From Candidatus Chisholmbacteria bacterium RIFCSPLOWO2_01_FULL_49_14 (GTDB lineage: Bacteria > Patescibacteriota > Microgenomatia > UBA1400 > Chisholmbacteraceae), in contig MHCL01000008.1 of NCBI GenBank assembly GCA_001816915.1, positions 17,040-53,264 on the forward strand: a DNA stretch of 36,225 nt, in the 5' to 3' direction. Shown one piece after another: positions 25,834-33,754 of the stretch. Each line of letters opens with the position of its first letter. Positions within the stretch are counted from its first letter, which is position 1. The notes under the pieces are model-generated. The model was not told the origin of the DNA, made no database searches, and was given only the letters and a program-made list of their open reading frames with translations. Both the position numbers and the translations under genes were made by a program.

Positions 25834-26562
25834 ATGAGTACCTACGAAGTCTCGTTGACTGATTTGCTGGAAGCCGGATGTCATTTCGGACATCAGGTAC
25901 GCCGCTGGAACCCGAGGATGAAGCCGTACATCTATTCGTCCAAAGACAGCGTGCATATTTTTGATCTGGCAAAAACTGCACAAATGCTTCAGGAGGCTTG
26001 CGAATATGTCAAAAGCATCGCGATGGAGGGGAAGATTCTCCTGATTGTGGGCACCAAACGCCAGGCGAAGGCCATCGTTCGGGAAGAGGCTCAAAAAGCG
26101 GGAGCTCCGTTTGTGAGCGAGCGTTGGCTCGGAGGCACCATAACCAATTGGGATCAGATAAAAAAGAGTATTGATTTACTTCTTGATATGCGTGATAAAA
26201 AAGAGAAAGGTGAGTATAAAAAATACACTAAGAAGGAAAACGTTCTCATCGACAGAGAGATTGAACGATTGGAACGTTTTTTCGGCGGATTGGCGCAGCT
26301 TAAAAAAGCACCCGATGCGATATTTGTTGTCGATACTCATCGGGAGGCGGTGGCTGTTGCCGAGGCGAATAACCGAGATGTCCGGGTTGTCGGAATCGTT
26401 GACACCAATGCTGATCCGAGACTGGTTGATCACTTGATTCCGGCAAATGATGATGCTGTACGGTCCATCAAACTCATTACTTCAAAAATTGCCGAGGCGT
26501 ATGCAGAAGGAAAGATGCTCTTTGAGAAGAAGAAAGGGAAAGAGAGGGAGAATAGCAAATAG
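25834..26562 (+). CDS. rpsB: 30S ribosomal protein S2
   Basis: LLEAGCHFGHQVRRWNPRMKPYIY, VSERWLGGTITNW, DAIFVVDTHREAVAVAEANN. Confidence 0.98.
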   Translation: MSTYEVSLTDLLEAGCHFGHQVRRWNPRMKPYIYSSKDSVHIFDLAKTAQMLQEACEYVKSIAMEGKILLIVGTKRQAKAIVREEAQKAGAPFVSERWLGGTITNWDQIKKSIDLLLDMRDKKEKGEYKKYTKKENVLIDREIERLERFFGGLAQLKKAPDAIFVVDTHREAVAVAEANNRDVRVVGIVDTNADPRLVDHLIPANDDAVRSIKLITSKIAEAYAEGKMLFEKKKGKERENSK

Positions 26563-26679
26563 CAGATGGATTTATAATAAGTTAAAAGTTCAAAATGAAA
26601 AGTGTAAAGTTACAGTTTAAAGTTAAAAATTAACAGACAAAAATCAGAGAATAAAGAGAATAGAGAAAAGTAGAGAAAT
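26563..26679. repeat. Intergenic micro-repeat tract between rpsB and tsf
   Basis: AAGTTAAAAGTTCAAAATGAAAAGTGTAAAGTTACAGTTTAAAGTTAAAA and AGAGAATAAAGAGAATAGAG words. Confidence 0.55.
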
Positions 26680-27144
26680 ATGGGAAAAATAACGACAGCG
26701 GCGATAAAGAAACTTCGGGAAAAAACGGGAGCCGGAGTGATGGAAGTAAAGAAGGCTCTTGAGGAAAGCGCGGGAGATGAATCCAAGGCTACGAAACTCA
26801 TCCAGAAGCGTGGACTTGTAAAAGCCCAGAAGCGGGCCGACAGGGAGGCCACTCAGGGAGTCATCGCTTCCTATGTCCACCAAGGAGGAAGGGTTGCGGT
26901 TTTAGTCGAACTCGCCTGTGAGACTGATTTTGTGGCGCGTACGGAGGAATTCCAGAAGCTCGCCAATGAACTTGCAATGCAGGTTGCCTCGATGGAACCC
27001 AAAAAGGTTGCAGACCTACTCAAGGAGGAGTACATTCGCGATCCGGGCAAGACCGTTGAGCAGTTGATCGGGGAGACTGTGGGAAAGACCGGGGAGAAGA
27101 TTGAAGTCAAACGCTTCGCGCGCTTCAGTTTGGGAGAGGAATAG
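26680..27144 (+). CDS. tsf: Elongation factor Ts (short form)
   Basis: AAIKKLREKTGAGVMEVKKALEES, GRVAVLVELACETDFVARTEEF. Confidence 0.96.
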   Translation: MGKITTAAIKKLREKTGAGVMEVKKALEESAGDESKATKLIQKRGLVKAQKRADREATQGVIASYVHQGGRVAVLVELACETDFVARTEEFQKLANELAMQVASMEPKKVADLLKEEYIRDPGKTVEQLIGETVGKTGEKIEVKRFARFSLGEE

Positions 27145-27235
27145 GGTTTCTCCGTAAGCTTTCAATTTTTCCGTTTCAAAAGACATAAAGTCCTTTGTTT
27201 ATGCAAATGTTTATGCAAACGGAGGATACTTTCTT

Positions 27236-27430
27236 GCTTGACTCCAAGCACGGGTTGTTCATTCTTTTGCTTGTCCAAAAGAATGAACCAAGAAAAGGAC
27301 ACCCTCTGAAATCCTGTCGGAACTGCTGCGATTCGGTTGGCGGTTCCCTCGAAAATTCCCTCCGGTCAGTTTCCGTTTCCCGCTCAGCCTCATCTTGCAG
27401 TTCAGCGACGAGGCTTTCAAAAGGGAGATT
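27236..27430 (+). repeat. Copy B of the ~200-bp structured element
   Basis: Perfect 13-bp hairpin GTTCATTCTTTTG-CTTGTC-CAAAAGAATGAAC at 27257-27288 plus shared downstream blocks. Confidence 0.8.
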
Positions 27431-27531
27431 TGATTAACAGCTTCAGGAGCTCTCTGAGTGTTCTTGATTGACTGCGTTCAAAGGGGGCATTTCGCGTAGT
27501 AGCCTATAGCCTGTGATATAATTCTCGATAT

Positions 27532-28251
27532 ATGTCCCTTGAGGATGCATTGCGGAAAGCCGAAGAACAAATGGCGCAGCAGGAAAGGGAAGAGAAAGTA
27601 AAAAAAGAGGCTGCAAAAGAGGCTGCAATTGAAGCATCTGTTCAAATGCAGAAGCGGAAAGCCGAGCAGTTGAATGATGAGGCAAGGAGTCTTTTGCGTC
27701 CGATGGTGCAAACAATCCAGCGAACCGGTATTGTGCAGATTCTGGAGGAATTGGTAAAGACAAAAAAACTTACTAAAGAGGTTAGAGAGCCGGAGTCAGC
27801 TTCGCCTCAGGTCATATTTTTTGTCACACATTGGGCTAAGCCGGGGACGGATAAGAGAGTAGATAATGTGAAATTCGTCGGTCTTGAGCTTGATGGAGGG
27901 TTTGGGCAATATATTCGCCAATATGCCGAAAATGGTGAAGAAGATGAGGTTGTCAAGCGCCTAAGCAAACTTCGTGCTTGTAAGAGAATGTGGCTAGAGT
28001 ACCCTCCTCGGGTAGGTCTAAAATGGGGTTATTACACATATTACTCACCTTATACATGGAATGATGAAGACAGTGACTGGAATGAAATCTTGTTTCTCTT
28101 TGACAAGGTTGATCATGGGTTTGCCCTGTCGGCAAGGGCAGGTCGTGGTAATACTTTTCCGGAAGTAGATCAGCTTCCTGAGAGGGATTGGAGTACTCAG
28201 ACCATTGAACAGTTGGTTGCAAAAACCTATTTGGCGGAAGTACAGTCGTAG
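27532..28251 (+). CDS. Hypothetical protein (239 aa) with charged N-terminal coiled coil
   Basis: MSLEDALRKAEEQMAQQEREEKVKKEAAKEAAIEASVQMQKRKAEQ...; extended -10 TGATATAAT ends 9 nt before ATG. Confidence 0.65.
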   Translation: MSLEDALRKAEEQMAQQEREEKVKKEAAKEAAIEASVQMQKRKAEQLNDEARSLLRPMVQTIQRTGIVQILEELVKTKKLTKEVREPESASPQVIFFVTHWAKPGTDKRVDNVKFVGLELDGGFGQYIRQYAENGEEDEVVKRLSKLRACKRMWLEYPPRVGLKWGYYTYYSPYTWNDEDSDWNEILFLFDKVDHGFALSARAGRGNTFPEVDQLPERDWSTQTIEQLVAKTYLAEVQS

Positions 28252-28496
28252 TAACGGAGATTGATTTGCGGTATCTGCAATCTTGCCTTTTCTTCTCTCG
28301 GCTGAACACAGTTTCTGATGCTTTTTTCTAACTTCAGTATTGAGTACAGGTTCGCTTGCTCATTCGATTTCTTTCAGCGAGTTCTAGTGAGTTTACTCTT
28401 GAGAAATACTTTATAACTGCGGTCCGGGCGGATGGCATTTATAGAGTATTTTGAACTGTTGATGATCTTTATGTGGAGGTGTGTAGGTATTTGTTT

Positions 28497-28524
28497 TTGC
28501 ACGGCGACGGGTTTCGTTTATAAT
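28497..28524 (+). promoter_or_regulatory. Promoter very close to frr ATG
   Basis: TTGCAC-N16-TATAAT, 11 nt before ATG. Confidence 0.55.
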
Positions 28525-28535
28525 GTCCTTACGTT

Positions 28536-29093
28536 ATGGAACATGAAATTTTAATTCAAACCAGAACTGACATGGAGGCGGTCCTGAGCGTGGTCGTTGA
28601 GGATCTGGCGACCGTTAAAACCGGAAGGGCGAAACCTTCACTCATTGAGCGGGTGATGATAGAGGTCTATAACATGAGAATGCCGCTTATTGAACTGGCA
28701 ACTATTTCCGCACCCGATCCTCAACTACTAGTCGTTCAGCCTTGGGATGAGTCGGTTATTCAGGATATCGCGAAGGGCATCTCGCAGAGTCAAATCGGCT
28801 TAAATCCGGTGGTTGACGGCTCGATCATCCGTCTGCAGATTCCTCCCTTAACCGAAGAGCGCAGGGAAGAGTATGTTACGCTCGTGCGCCAAAAGATCGA
28901 GAGCGGGAGGGTCATGCTGCGGCAGGCGAGACAGGACTCGAAAAAGCGGATTGAGGGGTTGAAGGGAGAGCCGGGAGTTTCCGAGGATGATATTTTTCGT
29001 CTGTTAACGGAGCTTGAGAAGGTTACTGATGAGCATACAGAAAAATTGGAAGCTCAAGGGCAGGACAAAGAAGCGGAATTGAGGACGATTTAG
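28536..29093 (+). CDS. frr: Ribosome recycling factor
   Basis: DLATVKTGRAKPSLIERVMIEVYN, LLVVQPWDESVIQDIAKGI, IPPLTEERREEYV. Confidence 0.96.
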   Translation: MEHEILIQTRTDMEAVLSVVVEDLATVKTGRAKPSLIERVMIEVYNMRMPLIELATISAPDPQLLVVQPWDESVIQDIAKGISQSQIGLNPVVDGSIIRLQIPPLTEERREEYVTLVRQKIESGRVMLRQARQDSKKRIEGLKGEPGVSEDDIFRLLTELEKVTDEHTEKLEAQGQDKEAELRTI

Positions 29094-29235
29094 AAGATGG
29101 CATATCAATGTTTAATATTTGAGGTTTAATGTCCAATGATTTAAGATTTAAGATTTAAGACAAGAAAATAGAGAACAGAGAGCAACGATTTAAGATAGAA
29201 GCTTCGGGAATGAGGCAGACAAGCGGAGACCAGAA

Positions 29236-30432
29236 ATGACTTTTTTGATTTTTCTTGGGGTTTTGTCGCTGCTGGTTTTTGTGCATGAAGCCGGACATTT
29301 TTTAGTGGCAAAAAAGGCTGGCATCCGTGTTGAGGAATTCGGTTTCGGCATTCCACCCCGGATCATCGGGAAAAAAATCGGAGAGACGATCTACTCTTTG
29401 AACCTCCTGCCCATCGGAGGATTTGTCCGGCTTCTCGGTGAAGACCGGGAAGAGGTCAGTGAGAGTGACAGGCTGGGTTTGACGCGAGAAGAGTTGAAGA
29501 AACGGGCCTTTTTCACGCAACCAAAACGGATCCGGATAGCCGTGGTCGTTTCCGGTGTGATCATGAACTTCCTCTTAGGTGTGGTCTTATTCAGCGGATT
29601 GTATACCGCGATTGGGATCCCGACCGCGGCGGATGGCGTGCAAATTGTTGAGCTTTTTAAAGATTCGCCGGCCGCTTCGGCATTTGAGCTCGGAGATGAG
29701 GTTGTCTCCGTTGAAGGGACCGCGGTGCAAACACCGCAGGAATTCCAGGATTTAGTTCAAGGAAAATCGGGACAGGAGGTTGGATTTGAGGTGCTTCGAG
29801 GCGGGGCGCTTACCATTATCACGGCATTGGCGCGCAGCGAGCCACCGGTGCACTACGGAGCACCAACCTTACAGTTGTCGGATGATAAGAGGGGAATCGC
29901 TTGCGTACGGCCGGCAAATCAGGAAGGGGCGCTGGGAGTCGTCATCTCGTCAAAAACGGAAATGATGCATTATCCCATCTGGCAGATGCCGTTTCGTGCC
30001 GCAGGTTTTGGTCTGAAAGTTGCCTACGGGTGGGGATCCAACATCATCCGTGGTCTTGGGGGTCTTTTGACTCAGCTTGTCTGTGGGTCCGTCCCGCAGG
30101 ACATCGGCGGTCCGGTTGAGATTGCATTCCTCATTTCCGAAGTTTCCAAAACCGGGTTTGCTCCGCTGATCAACCTGGTGGCGGTGCTTTCCATCAACCT
30201 CGCGATCGTCAATCTCCTGCCAATTCCTGCCTTAGACGGAGGGAGGCTCCTCTTTATCATGATGGAGGCAGTGATTGGGAGAACGATTTCGCCAAGAGCC
30301 GAGCGTTTGACCCATGCGGTCGGTATGGCGCTTCTGTTGGCACTGATGTTTGCCATTACCGTTCAGGATATTCTGCGCCGCTCCGGCGCGGAGAGTTTGG
30401 GCGCGTTGGTTGAGCGTGTTGTCCGGATGTGA
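29236..30432 (+). CDS. rseP: RseP-type site-2 zinc metalloprotease with PDZ domain
   Basis: VFVHEAGHFLVAKKAGIRVEEFGFGIPPR (HExxH), PDZ-like region, NLLPIPALDGGRLLF. Confidence 0.94.
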   Translation: MTFLIFLGVLSLLVFVHEAGHFLVAKKAGIRVEEFGFGIPPRIIGKKIGETIYSLNLLPIGGFVRLLGEDREEVSESDRLGLTREELKKRAFFTQPKRIRIAVVVSGVIMNFLLGVVLFSGLYTAIGIPTAADGVQIVELFKDSPAASAFELGDEVVSVEGTAVQTPQEFQDLVQGKSGQEVGFEVLRGGALTIITALARSEPPVHYGAPTLQLSDDKRGIACVRPANQEGALGVVISSKTEMMHYPIWQMPFRAAGFGLKVAYGWGSNIIRGLGGLLTQLVCGSVPQDIGGPVEIAFLISEVSKTGFAPLINLVAVLSINLAIVNLLPIPALDGGRLLFIMMEAVIGRTISPRAERLTHAVGMALLLALMFAITVQDILRRSGAESLGALVERVVRM

Positions 30433-30856
30433 GATTTTGCGTGCCTTTCATCCGTCCCCGATGGTGGGTGATTCGTGAAGTTGACAATCTCGGGACGGGT
30501 AATTTTCCCCTCGCGCCTCGGGTAAATGGTCGAACGATGGAGGATTCACCGACTTTGAGATCGACGGCATTTTTTATCATGAGGCCGTTCTTGAGGAAGA
30601 TCACGCGTGGCAGTACTACTACCGGTTTTTCCTGAGCGTTGAGGATTACGATGGGCTCTTTATCGCTTTCGGTGAGATGGGCTCTGATCGGAGTCTCCGT
30701 TTCAGCAAAGAGAACGACGTCTTCGTCGACCGCAATTCCTTGTTCAGATACGTCATCCAATTCCTGCCTTTTTCCTTGCTCGTTTGATCTTCCTCTTCCC
30801 AGTTTCCGTATTTCCAAATAGTGGGAGATTTCTGCACCCGCTTCCGTATTACTCAT
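30356..30856 (-). CDS. Hypothetical protein overlapping the rseP 3' end
   Basis: Minus-strand ORF from ATG 30856 (MSNTEAGAEISHYLEIRKLGRGRSNEQGKRQELDDVSEQGIAVDEDVVLFAETETPIRAHLTESDKEPIVILNAQEKPVVVLPRVIFL...) preceded by AAAGG; the rseP-proS gap is otherwise unexplained. Confidence 0.5.
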   Translation of the reverse strand: MSNTEAGAEISHYLEIRKLGRGRSNEQGKRQELDDVSEQGIAVDEDVVLFAETETPIRAHLTESDKEPIVILNAQEKPVVVLPRVIFLKNGLMIKNAVDLKVGESSIVRPFTRGARGKLPVPRLSTSRITHHRGRMKGTQNLTSGQHAQPTRPNSPRRSGAEYPER

Positions 30857-30901
30857 GATTACCTTTGTTGGCCATGATAGCATTTTTAAGAAAGCTTTGT
30901 T

Positions 30902-32158
30902 ATGATTTCTGAGATGTTGCAATCGACACTTTTCCCAAAAACGAAGAAGGAAGCGCCCAAGGATGCTCAGAGCATCAATCATCGGCTGTTGGTGAGGGGA
31001 GGGTTAATTGATCAATTGATGGCAGGTAGCTGGACGCTCTTGCCGCTCGGATGGAGGGTTGTCTCCAAGATCAATCAGATTATACGGGAAGAAATGAACG
31101 CAATCGGGGCGCAGGAACTGCTTATGCCGCTTTTGCATCCCAAAGCGATTTGGAATGAAACCGGTCGTTGGGATGTGGCGCATGAGATTATGTATAAGCT
31201 CAAGGATGTTCGGGAGCGGGAATTCGTACTTTCCTTCACTCATGAGGAGATCGTGATGGATCTTCTGCGCAAGCACATCTCGAGCTATCAGGATCTCCCG
31301 ATCGCTGTCTACCACTTTTCCACCAAATTCCGCAATGAACTGCGAGCGCGTTCAGGCATTCTGCGTGGCAGAGAGTTTCTCATGAAAGATTTATACAGCG
31401 CCCATACCGACGAGAAAGATTTGCAGCACTACTATGAAATGGTGAAGGAGGCATACGGGAAAATCTTCACGCGATTGGGATTCACCACTAAGATCATTGA
31501 AGCCGCAGGCGGTGTGTTTACCCAGCAACATACCCATGAGTTTCAAGTGATTACGCCGGGCGGAGAGGATACCATCTATTATTGCGATCGATGCACATGG
31601 GGTCAAAATAAAGAGATTTATTCCGGAAAAGCGGGGGACCGCTGTCCACAATGCAAAACGGGAAGCGTCATTTCCGCAAAGGCGATTGAAGTGGGGAATA
31701 TCTTTCCGCTGGGAACCCGTTACGCGGAGAAGATGGGCGTCAACTTCACGGATTCGAGAGGGATAAAGCATCCGGTGTGGTTCGGAAGCTACGGCATCGG
31801 TCCGACACGAGTATTGGGGGCGTTGGTTGAGGTTTCCCACGATGATCGAGGCATTATTTGGTACCCGCAAGTTGCGCCGTTTGAGGTCCACTTGGTGGAA
31901 CTGAAGACGAAAGACGCAGGACTAAAGACGGAAGAAATTTACGGGCGACTTCAAGATGACGGGATTGATGTGTTGTTGGATGACCGGGATGTCTCGGCCG
32001 GGGAGAAGTTTGCGGACGCGGACCTCATCGGGATTCCGGTCCGCCTGGTTGTTTCGCAAAAAACAGGAGATCGTGTTGAGTGGAAGCGAAGAGATTCAGA
32101 GAAGGCTGAGCTTCTTTCTTACGCGGATGTCATTGACAGACTGAAGAAATTAACGTAG
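30902..32158 (+). CDS. proS: Prolyl-tRNA synthetase, short form with zinc-ribbon-like insert
   Basis: LLVRGGLIDQLMAGSWTLLPLGWRV, FRNELRARSGILRGREFLMKDLYS, YYCDRC...CPQC, IEVGNIFPLGTRYAEKMG, YGIGPTRVLGA. Confidence 0.95.
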   Translation: MISEMLQSTLFPKTKKEAPKDAQSINHRLLVRGGLIDQLMAGSWTLLPLGWRVVSKINQIIREEMNAIGAQELLMPLLHPKAIWNETGRWDVAHEIMYKLKDVREREFVLSFTHEEIVMDLLRKHISSYQDLPIAVYHFSTKFRNELRARSGILRGREFLMKDLYSAHTDEKDLQHYYEMVKEAYGKIFTRLGFTTKIIEAAGGVFTQQHTHEFQVITPGGEDTIYYCDRCTWGQNKEIYSGKAGDRCPQCKTGSVISAKAIEVGNIFPLGTRYAEKMGVNFTDSRGIKHPVWFGSYGIGPTRVLGALVEVSHDDRGIIWYPQVAPFEVHLVELKTKDAGLKTEEIYGRLQDDGIDVLLDDRDVSAGEKFADADLIGIPVRLVVSQKTGDRVEWKRRDSEKAELLSYADVIDRLKKLT

Positions 32159-32189
32159 AAGAGATATTTGATTTATCATTATTTGATTT

Positions 32190-32410
32190 GCTTGTGCCAA
32201 GCAGTCATTGACCATTTCTTTGCTCATCCAAAGAAATGGTCGAAAGAAAAGATGCCCCATGCTGCGTCGGTGGCTGGACCATCGACCCCACTTGCAGTAG
32301 GGTCTGCGCTTTTCTTTTCGGGAAGCCTTCCGAAATTCCCTCCGGTCAGTTTCGGCTTTCCTCTCAAGAAAAGCGGATCCAGCCGCACCGACTCCGCCAA
32401 GGGTATTTCA
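32190..32410 (+). repeat. Copy C of the ~200-bp structured element
   Basis: Perfect 13-bp hairpin GACCATTTCTTTG-CTCATC-CAAAGAAATGGTC at 32210-32241, TTCCCTCCGGTCAGTTTC block identical to copy B. Confidence 0.8.
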
Positions 32411-32491
32411 TTTGATAAACTGCGGTATGGGTTTCATGACGGGATATCAGATCTTTCTCGAATAAAAGCGTATATAAATGTGGTTTAGTTT

Positions 32492-33499
32492 ATGGTTAAG
32501 AAAAGGCCAAAGATCGTGGTGATTGGGGGCGGGACGGGAACCTTCGTCGCTTTGAGCGGTTTGAAAAAGCACCCCGTTCAACTCACTGCCGTGGTTTCGA
32601 TGGCGGACAGCGGAGGCAGCAACCGCATCATCCGCGATGAATTCGGTTTGCTCCCGACCTCCGATATCCGACAGTGCATGGTAGCGTTGGCTGAAACCAA
32701 CGGAGAGAGCGAACTCCTCCGCAAGCTTTTTATGTACCGGTTTCATCAGGGAAAAGGCATTGCCGGCATGACGTTCGGAAATCTCTTCATCGCGGCGCTC
32801 TCCGACATTATGGGATCTCAAGAAGTCGCCATCGAAGAAACCGGGAAAATCCTGAGGATTTCAGGCACTATTTTACCGGTCACTTCCGACAGCGTTGATT
32901 TGGTTGCCGAATACGCAGACGGCTCGCGCGTTGTCGGAGAACATGAAATTGATGAACCCAGTCATGATGGGCGAATGAGAATTGTCAAGCTTTCCACCAA
33001 GCCGTCAGGCCGCGTTGATCAACACGCCGCTGCCGCGATACGCGAAGCTGACTTGGTCGTCTTGGGACCCGGTGATTTATATACCAGCATTTTGGCGGAC
33101 GTGGTTATCAGCGGAGTACCCGAAGCGATTCAAGCCTGTCGGGGAAAGATAGCCTACGTCGTCAACCTCATGACACGCTGGGGCCAGACCTATGATTTCA
33201 GCGCTTCCGATCATGTGCGCGAGATTGAGACGTATATCGGAACGAAACGGGGGCTCGATGCGGTTGTGGTGAATAATAATTTCGACTTCCCCAAAGCAAT
33301 TCTATCTGCGTATGAGAAGGAGCACGCCAAACCTATTGAGGATGATCTGCGGGGTGACGGATACCGTATCATCCGTCGGAATCTGCTTTCAAAACTACTT
33401 TATCAAAAACCGAGGGGAGATGTGCTTAAACGCAGCGTCATCCGGCATGATGCCGACACGTTGGGCAGAGCGCTTTTGGAGGCTCTCAGGCCTTTATGA
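32492..33499 (+). CDS. yvcK: YvcK/CofD-like protein (gluconeogenesis factor family)
   Basis: KIVVIGGGTGTFVALSGLK, VVSMADSGGSNRIIRDEFGLLPTSDIRQCMVAL, LVVLGPGDLYTSILADVV, YVVNLMTRWGQT. Confidence 0.92.
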   Translation: MVKKRPKIVVIGGGTGTFVALSGLKKHPVQLTAVVSMADSGGSNRIIRDEFGLLPTSDIRQCMVALAETNGESELLRKLFMYRFHQGKGIAGMTFGNLFIAALSDIMGSQEVAIEETGKILRISGTILPVTSDSVDLVAEYADGSRVVGEHEIDEPSHDGRMRIVKLSTKPSGRVDQHAAAAIREADLVVLGPGDLYTSILADVVISGVPEAIQACRGKIAYVVNLMTRWGQTYDFSASDHVREIETYIGTKRGLDAVVVNNNFDFPKAILSAYEKEHAKPIEDDLRGDGYRIIRRNLLSKLLYQKPRGDVLKRSVIRHDADTLGRALLEALRPL

Positions 33500-33507
33500 T
33501 TTCCTAC

Positions 33508-33536
33508 TTGTCGATTAAGCCCTTATTCACTATACT
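33508..33536 (+). promoter_or_regulatory. Sigma70-type promoter
   Basis: TTGTCG-N17-TATACT. Confidence 0.5.
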
Positions 33537-33679
33537 ATGGCGGCGCAGGAAATCGAATGAATAAGTTTTTGGTAAGCACAAGTCGGTTTCCTCCATCTTT
33601 CATGAAACATCAGGATACTATCAAAGCAATACCTGGGGGATAAACTCGATAGATTGAGAAGAAACCGGAAGGACTACCC

Positions 33680-33710
33680 GAGTTCCCAGCTTTGCTGGGA
33701 ACTCTGTTTT
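33680..33710 (+). terminator. Terminator-like hairpin in leader of the DHH gene
   Basis: GAGTTCCCAGC-ttt-GCTGGGAACTC then TGTTTT. Confidence 0.7.
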
Positions 33711-33754
33711 AGAGTAACAAATAAGCATTTTTGGGAAGGAGGGGTTATGATTGC

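Noticed and set aside
27195-27437. 80-aa + strand ORF (MFMQMFMQTEDTFLLDSKHGLF...)
   Set aside because: Lies across structured-element copy B; reading frame is a by-product of the hairpin and its flanks. ORFs 984-1175 (copy A) and 32168-32488 (copy C) were rejected for the same reason.
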